Shown: positions 61,085 to 64,000 of the stretch, one piece after another
Layout of the letters: every line of letters begins with the position of its first letter
Position numbering within the stretch: position 1 is the first letter of the stretch
DNA from: Alkalihalobacillus sp. BA299
Lineage (GTDB): Bacteria; Bacillota; Bacilli; Bacillales; Bacillaceae_F
Length of the DNA: 64,000 nt
NCBI RefSeq assembly: GCF_017745675.1
Contig: NZ_JAFLJM010000004.1
Coordinates: 273,521-337,520 of the forward strand
Direction: 5' to 3'
The notes under the pieces: generated by a model
Seen by the model: only the letters and a program-made list of their open reading frames with translations
Database searches by the model: none
Told to the model about the DNA's origin: nothing
Made by a program: the position numbers and the translations under genes

Positions 61085-63850
61085 TTAACCACTATAATGT
61101 TCAGTAACAATAGTTGCACAAGAAGTACATAATGTCGGGTGATCTTCATTCTCTCCAACCGTTTTTGAAACGACCCAACAACGTTCACACGTTTTTCCTT
61201 CAGCTTTTTCAACGACGATAGCGAGTTCATTATAAATATCAGCTTGTTCCGGTGCAGTTACTTTCTCTCCAGCGATTGTAGCTTGAGATACAATAAACAA
61301 TTTTTGTAAATCAACATTTTCAAGAATAGTCATTAAATTCTTTGTAGGATATAAAGCAATTTGTGCAGTTAAAGATTTACCAATTTTCTTTTCGTTACGT
61401 GCATTTTCTAATGCTTTTAAGACATCGTTACGCACATTCATTAAATGATCCCATTTTTGAACAAGGTCTTCTACATTCGTAAATGTTTCGGCGTTTGGCA
61501 TATCTGTTAATTGAACACTTTCTCCTTCGCTTCCAGGAATATGCGGCCATACTTCATCTGCCGTATGAGATAAAATTGGTGAGACAAGCTTCGCTAATGC
61601 AACAACCGTTTCATACATAACTGTTTGAATAGAACGACGTGCATGACTGTTTGGTGCATCAATATATAACGTGTCTTTTGCAACATCCATATAAAATGAA
61701 CTTAGTTCAACCGTACAGAAATTATTTAACGCATGATAAACATTAGAGAATTGATACTGTTCATACGCCTTATTTACTTTACCAATGACATCATGTAATT
61801 TTACGAGCATATATTTATCAAGTTCTGGTAAATCTTCAATGGATACAGCGTCTGTTTTTGGATCGAATCCATTTAAGTTTCCTAAAAGGAAGCGGAATGT
61901 GTTTCTGATTTTTCTATACACTTCAGAAACTTGCTTTAAAATATTATCTGATACGCGAACATCTGCTTGATAATCAACCGATGCAACCCATAAACGGAGA
62001 ATATCTGCTCCTAATTGCTTCATAACATCATTAGGTACAACGACATTTCCTAAAGATTTACTCATTTTACGACCTTCGCCATCTAAGGCAAAACCGTGAC
62101 TTAATACGCCTTTATAAGGAGCTTTACCCGAAACCGCTACACTTGTTGATAATGAGGAATTAAACCAACCACGATATTGATCTGAACCTTCAAGATACAA
62201 GTCAGCAGGACGCTGCAAGTCATCACGTTCGACAAGAACAGCTTGATGTGATGAGCCAGAATCAAACCAAACGTCCATAATATCCATTTCACGGGTAAAT
62301 TTACCGTTTGGACTATGTGATGATGTGAACCCTTCTGGTAGAAGTTTCTCAGTCTCCCATTCAAACCAAATATTTGACCCATGCTCTCTAAACAATGCAG
62401 AAACGTGGTCAATGGTTTCATCTGTAATAATCGGCTCTCCATCTTCACCATAAAAAATTGGAATAGGTACACCCCATGCACGCTGGCGAGAAATACACCA
62501 GTCCCCGCGATCACGGACCATGTTATAAAGACGAGTTTCTCCCCAAGTAGGAATCCATTCTACTTCTTTAATCGCTTGAAGTAATTCCTCTCGAAAGTCT
62601 TTGATGGAAGCAAACCATTGTGCTGTTGCTCTGAAGATTACAGGCTTTTTAGTTCTCCAGTCATGCGGATAAGAATGAGTAATAAATGAAAGTTTTAAAA
62701 GCGCTCCTACTTCCGTTAACTTCTCAGTAATCGGTTTATTCGCTTCGTCATAGAATAACCCTTCAAAGCCTTCAGCTTCACTTGTCATAACACCCTTATC
62801 GTCTACTGGACATAATACATCTAAATTATATTTTTGACCAACAATGTAATCATCTTCCCCGTGACCAGGTGCCGTATGAACACAACCAGTACCAGCATCA
62901 AGTGTAACATGCTCTCCACACATGACTAATGAATCACGATCGTAAATCGGATGCGTTGCCACTACATTTTCTAGCTGATCACCTTTAAATGTTTTCACCA
63001 CTTTATAATTGTTATTCCACTCTAACTCATTGACTAACGTCTCAAGCAGACCTGATGCTACAACGAACTTATCCTGTTCTACTTGAACAACACTGTATTC
63101 AAGATCAGGATGAACAGTAATTCCAAGATTAGCAGGAATCGTCCAAGGTGTTGTTGTCCAGATGACAATTTTTTCATCACCTTCTAAAACTCCTTTTCCG
63201 TCTTTTATTGGAAAAGCTACATAAATAGAAGGCGAACGTTTATCATGATACTCGATTTCAGCTTCGGCAAGAGCTGATTCAGAAGAAGGAGACCAATAAA
63301 CAGGCTTCAAACCTTTATAGATATAACCTTTTTTCGCCATTTCCCCAAATACTTTAATTTGTTGAGCTTCATACTCTTTATTTAAAGTAATATAAGGATT
63401 TTCCCAGTCCCCTCGAACACCTAGACGTTTAAATTGTTCTCGCTGACGGTTAATTTGCTCTAGAGCATATTCTTCACAAAGCTTTCTGAAGTCTGCTACA
63501 CTCATTTCTTTACGTTTTACTTTTTTATTTTTTGTTAGCGCTGTTTCGATTGGAAGTCCATGAGTATCCCACCCAGGAACGTAAGGAGCATGGTAACCAC
63601 TCATTGATTTGTATCGAACAATAATGTCCTTTAATACTTTATTTAACGCATGACCCATATGAATATCACCATTTGCATACGGTGGTCCATCATGAAGAAC
63701 AAATAATGAGCGTCCTTTTGTACGTTGTTGGACTTTTTCATAAATGTTCATTTCATCCCATTTATTTTGCATATCAGGCTCTCGATTAGGTAAGTTTCCT
63801 CTCATCGGAAACTCTGTTTTTGGCATTAATAATGTGTCTTTATATTCCAT
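61085..63850 (-). CDS. ileS: Isoleucyl-tRNA synthetase
   Basis: Charges tRNA-Ile, with an editing domain. Class I motifs HMGH (64-67, in [11 protein letters not shown]) and KMSKS ([10 protein letters not shown]) are present. The CP1 editing domain has [14 protein letters not shown]. The C-terminal zinc finger (CERCW and CTSC) marks the bacterial type. The length is 921 residues. The start [11 protein letters not shown] at 63850 follows TTAGGAGGA; the frame upstream runs into a family B repeat. Confidence 0.98.
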   Translation of the reverse strand: MEYKDTLLMPKTEFPMRGNLPNREPDMQNKWDEMNIYEKVQQRTKGRSLFVLHDGPPYANGDIHMGHALNKVLKDIIVRYKSMSGYHAPYVPGWDTHGLPIETALTKNKKVKRKEMSVADFRKLCEEYALEQINRQREQFKRLGVRGDWENPYITLNKEYEAQQIKVFGEMAKKGYIYKGLKPVYWSPSSESALAEAEIEYHDKRSPSIYVAFPIKDGKGVLEGDEKIVIWTTTPWTIPANLGITVHPDLEYSVVQVEQDKFVVASGLLETLVNELEWNNNYKVVKTFKGDQLENVVATHPIYDRDSLVMCGEHVTLDAGTGCVHTAPGHGEDDYIVGQKYNLDVLCPVDDKGVMTSEAEGFEGLFYDEANKPITEKLTEVGALLKLSFITHSYPHDWRTKKPVIFRATAQWFASIKDFREELLQAIKEVEWIPTWGETRLYNMVRDRGDWCISRQRAWGVPIPIFYGEDGEPIITDETIDHVSALFREHGSNIWFEWETEKLLPEGFTSSHSPNGKFTREMDIMDVWFDSGSSHQAVLVERDDLQRPADLYLEGSDQYRGWFNSSLSTSVAVSGKAPYKGVLSHGFALDGEGRKMSKSLGNVVVPNDVMKQLGADILRLWVASVDYQADVRVSDNILKQVSEVYRKIRNTFRFLLGNLNGFDPKTDAVSIEDLPELDKYMLVKLHDVIGKVNKAYEQYQFSNVYHALNNFCTVELSSFYMDVAKDTLYIDAPNSHARRSIQTVMYETVVALAKLVSPILSHTADEVWPHIPGSEGESVQLTDMPNAETFTNVEDLVQKWDHLMNVRNDVLKALENARNEKKIGKSLTAQIALYPTKNLMTILENVDLQKLFIVSQATIAGEKVTAPEQADIYNELAIVVEKAEGKTCERCWVVSKTVGENEDHPTLCTSCATIVTEHYSG

Positions 63851-63880
63851 TTTTAATCCTCCTAAATAATATGTAGACAA

Positions 63881-64000
63881 GAAAAGCGGAAGTACCCGCT
63901 TAGCGACGTATGGACTGAAGCCCTCCGTATGAGATAAAGAAAACACGGAGAGCGCATGCGAACCGATGTTGCCTTATCGTAAGGAGGAGAGCGAAGTCCA
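63881..64000. repeat. Family B repeat, copy B4, cut by the window edge
   Basis: Starts GAAAAGCGGAAGTACCCGC and continues with GCCCTCCGTATGAGATAAAG and CTTATCGTAAGGAGGAG, then runs off the edge at GAAGTCCA. It begins 30 bases upstream of the ileS start. Confidence 0.88.

Overview
This window is a stretch of core chromosome from a low-GC, endospore-forming member of the Bacillaceae. Three things support that. The gene order is largely that of the Bacillus subtilis ileS-to-sucC region, read in reverse. Sporulation genes are present: spoVM, an alpha/beta-type SASP-like gene and a YlyA homologue. Ribosome binding sites are of the strong AAGGAGG type. Nearly every gene is on the minus strand. The plus-strand exceptions are a DUF1128 gene, rpmB and rqcH. 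I see no phage, insertion sequence, CRISPR array, tRNA or rRNA.

Layout in the direction of transcription, from high to low coordinates. Positions 64000-58.7 kb hold ileS, ylyA, lspA and an rluD-family pseudouridine synthase. Positions 58.7-46.6 kb hold the complete pyrimidine operon pyrR-pyrP-pyrB-pyrC-pyrAA-pyrAB-pyrK-pyrD-pyrF-pyrE. It has a sigma-A promoter and three PyrR-dependent attenuators. Positions 46.6-43.4 kb form a small accessory island. A SAM methyltransferase gene is bracketed by two copies of a composite hairpin repeat, and rqcH follows. In B. subtilis a sulfate-assimilation cluster occupies this place. Positions 43.1-27.0 kb hold a P-type Ca2+ ATPase, yloC, remA, gmk, rpoZ, coaBC, priA, fmt, rsmB, prpC, prkC, rsgA, rpe and the tiny spoVM. 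Positions 26.8-20.6 kb hold rpmB, yloU, a FakA-like kinase gene, sdaAB, sdaAA and recG.

Positions 20.5-15.7 kb hold the FapR-controlled lipid genes fapR-plsX-fabD-fabG-acpP, then rnc. Positions 15-5.6 kb hold smc, ftsY, ylxM, ffh, rpsP, khpA, ylqD, rimM, trmD and rplS, which serve chromosome organisation, SRP targeting and ribosome maturation. Positions 5.4-0 kb hold lepB, rbgA, rnhB, ylqG, ylqH, an SASP-like gene, an unknown small gene and the start of sucC.

The coding content is conserved, so the interest lies mainly between genes. Two modular hairpin families, here called A and B, share common ends, occur alone or joined in either order, and show compensatory base changes between copies. 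A third family, C, is about 142 bp with terminal inverted repeats that also covary. A 134-bp nested multi-hairpin lies between rnc and smc. A four-unit array with exact 21-bp spacing lies upstream of the methyltransferase. The ylqG-ylqH pair looks like an orphan FliK C-terminal domain next to an FlhB C-terminal fragment. The usual def gene (between priA and fmt) and thiN gene (between rpe and spoVM) are absent from their normal sites.
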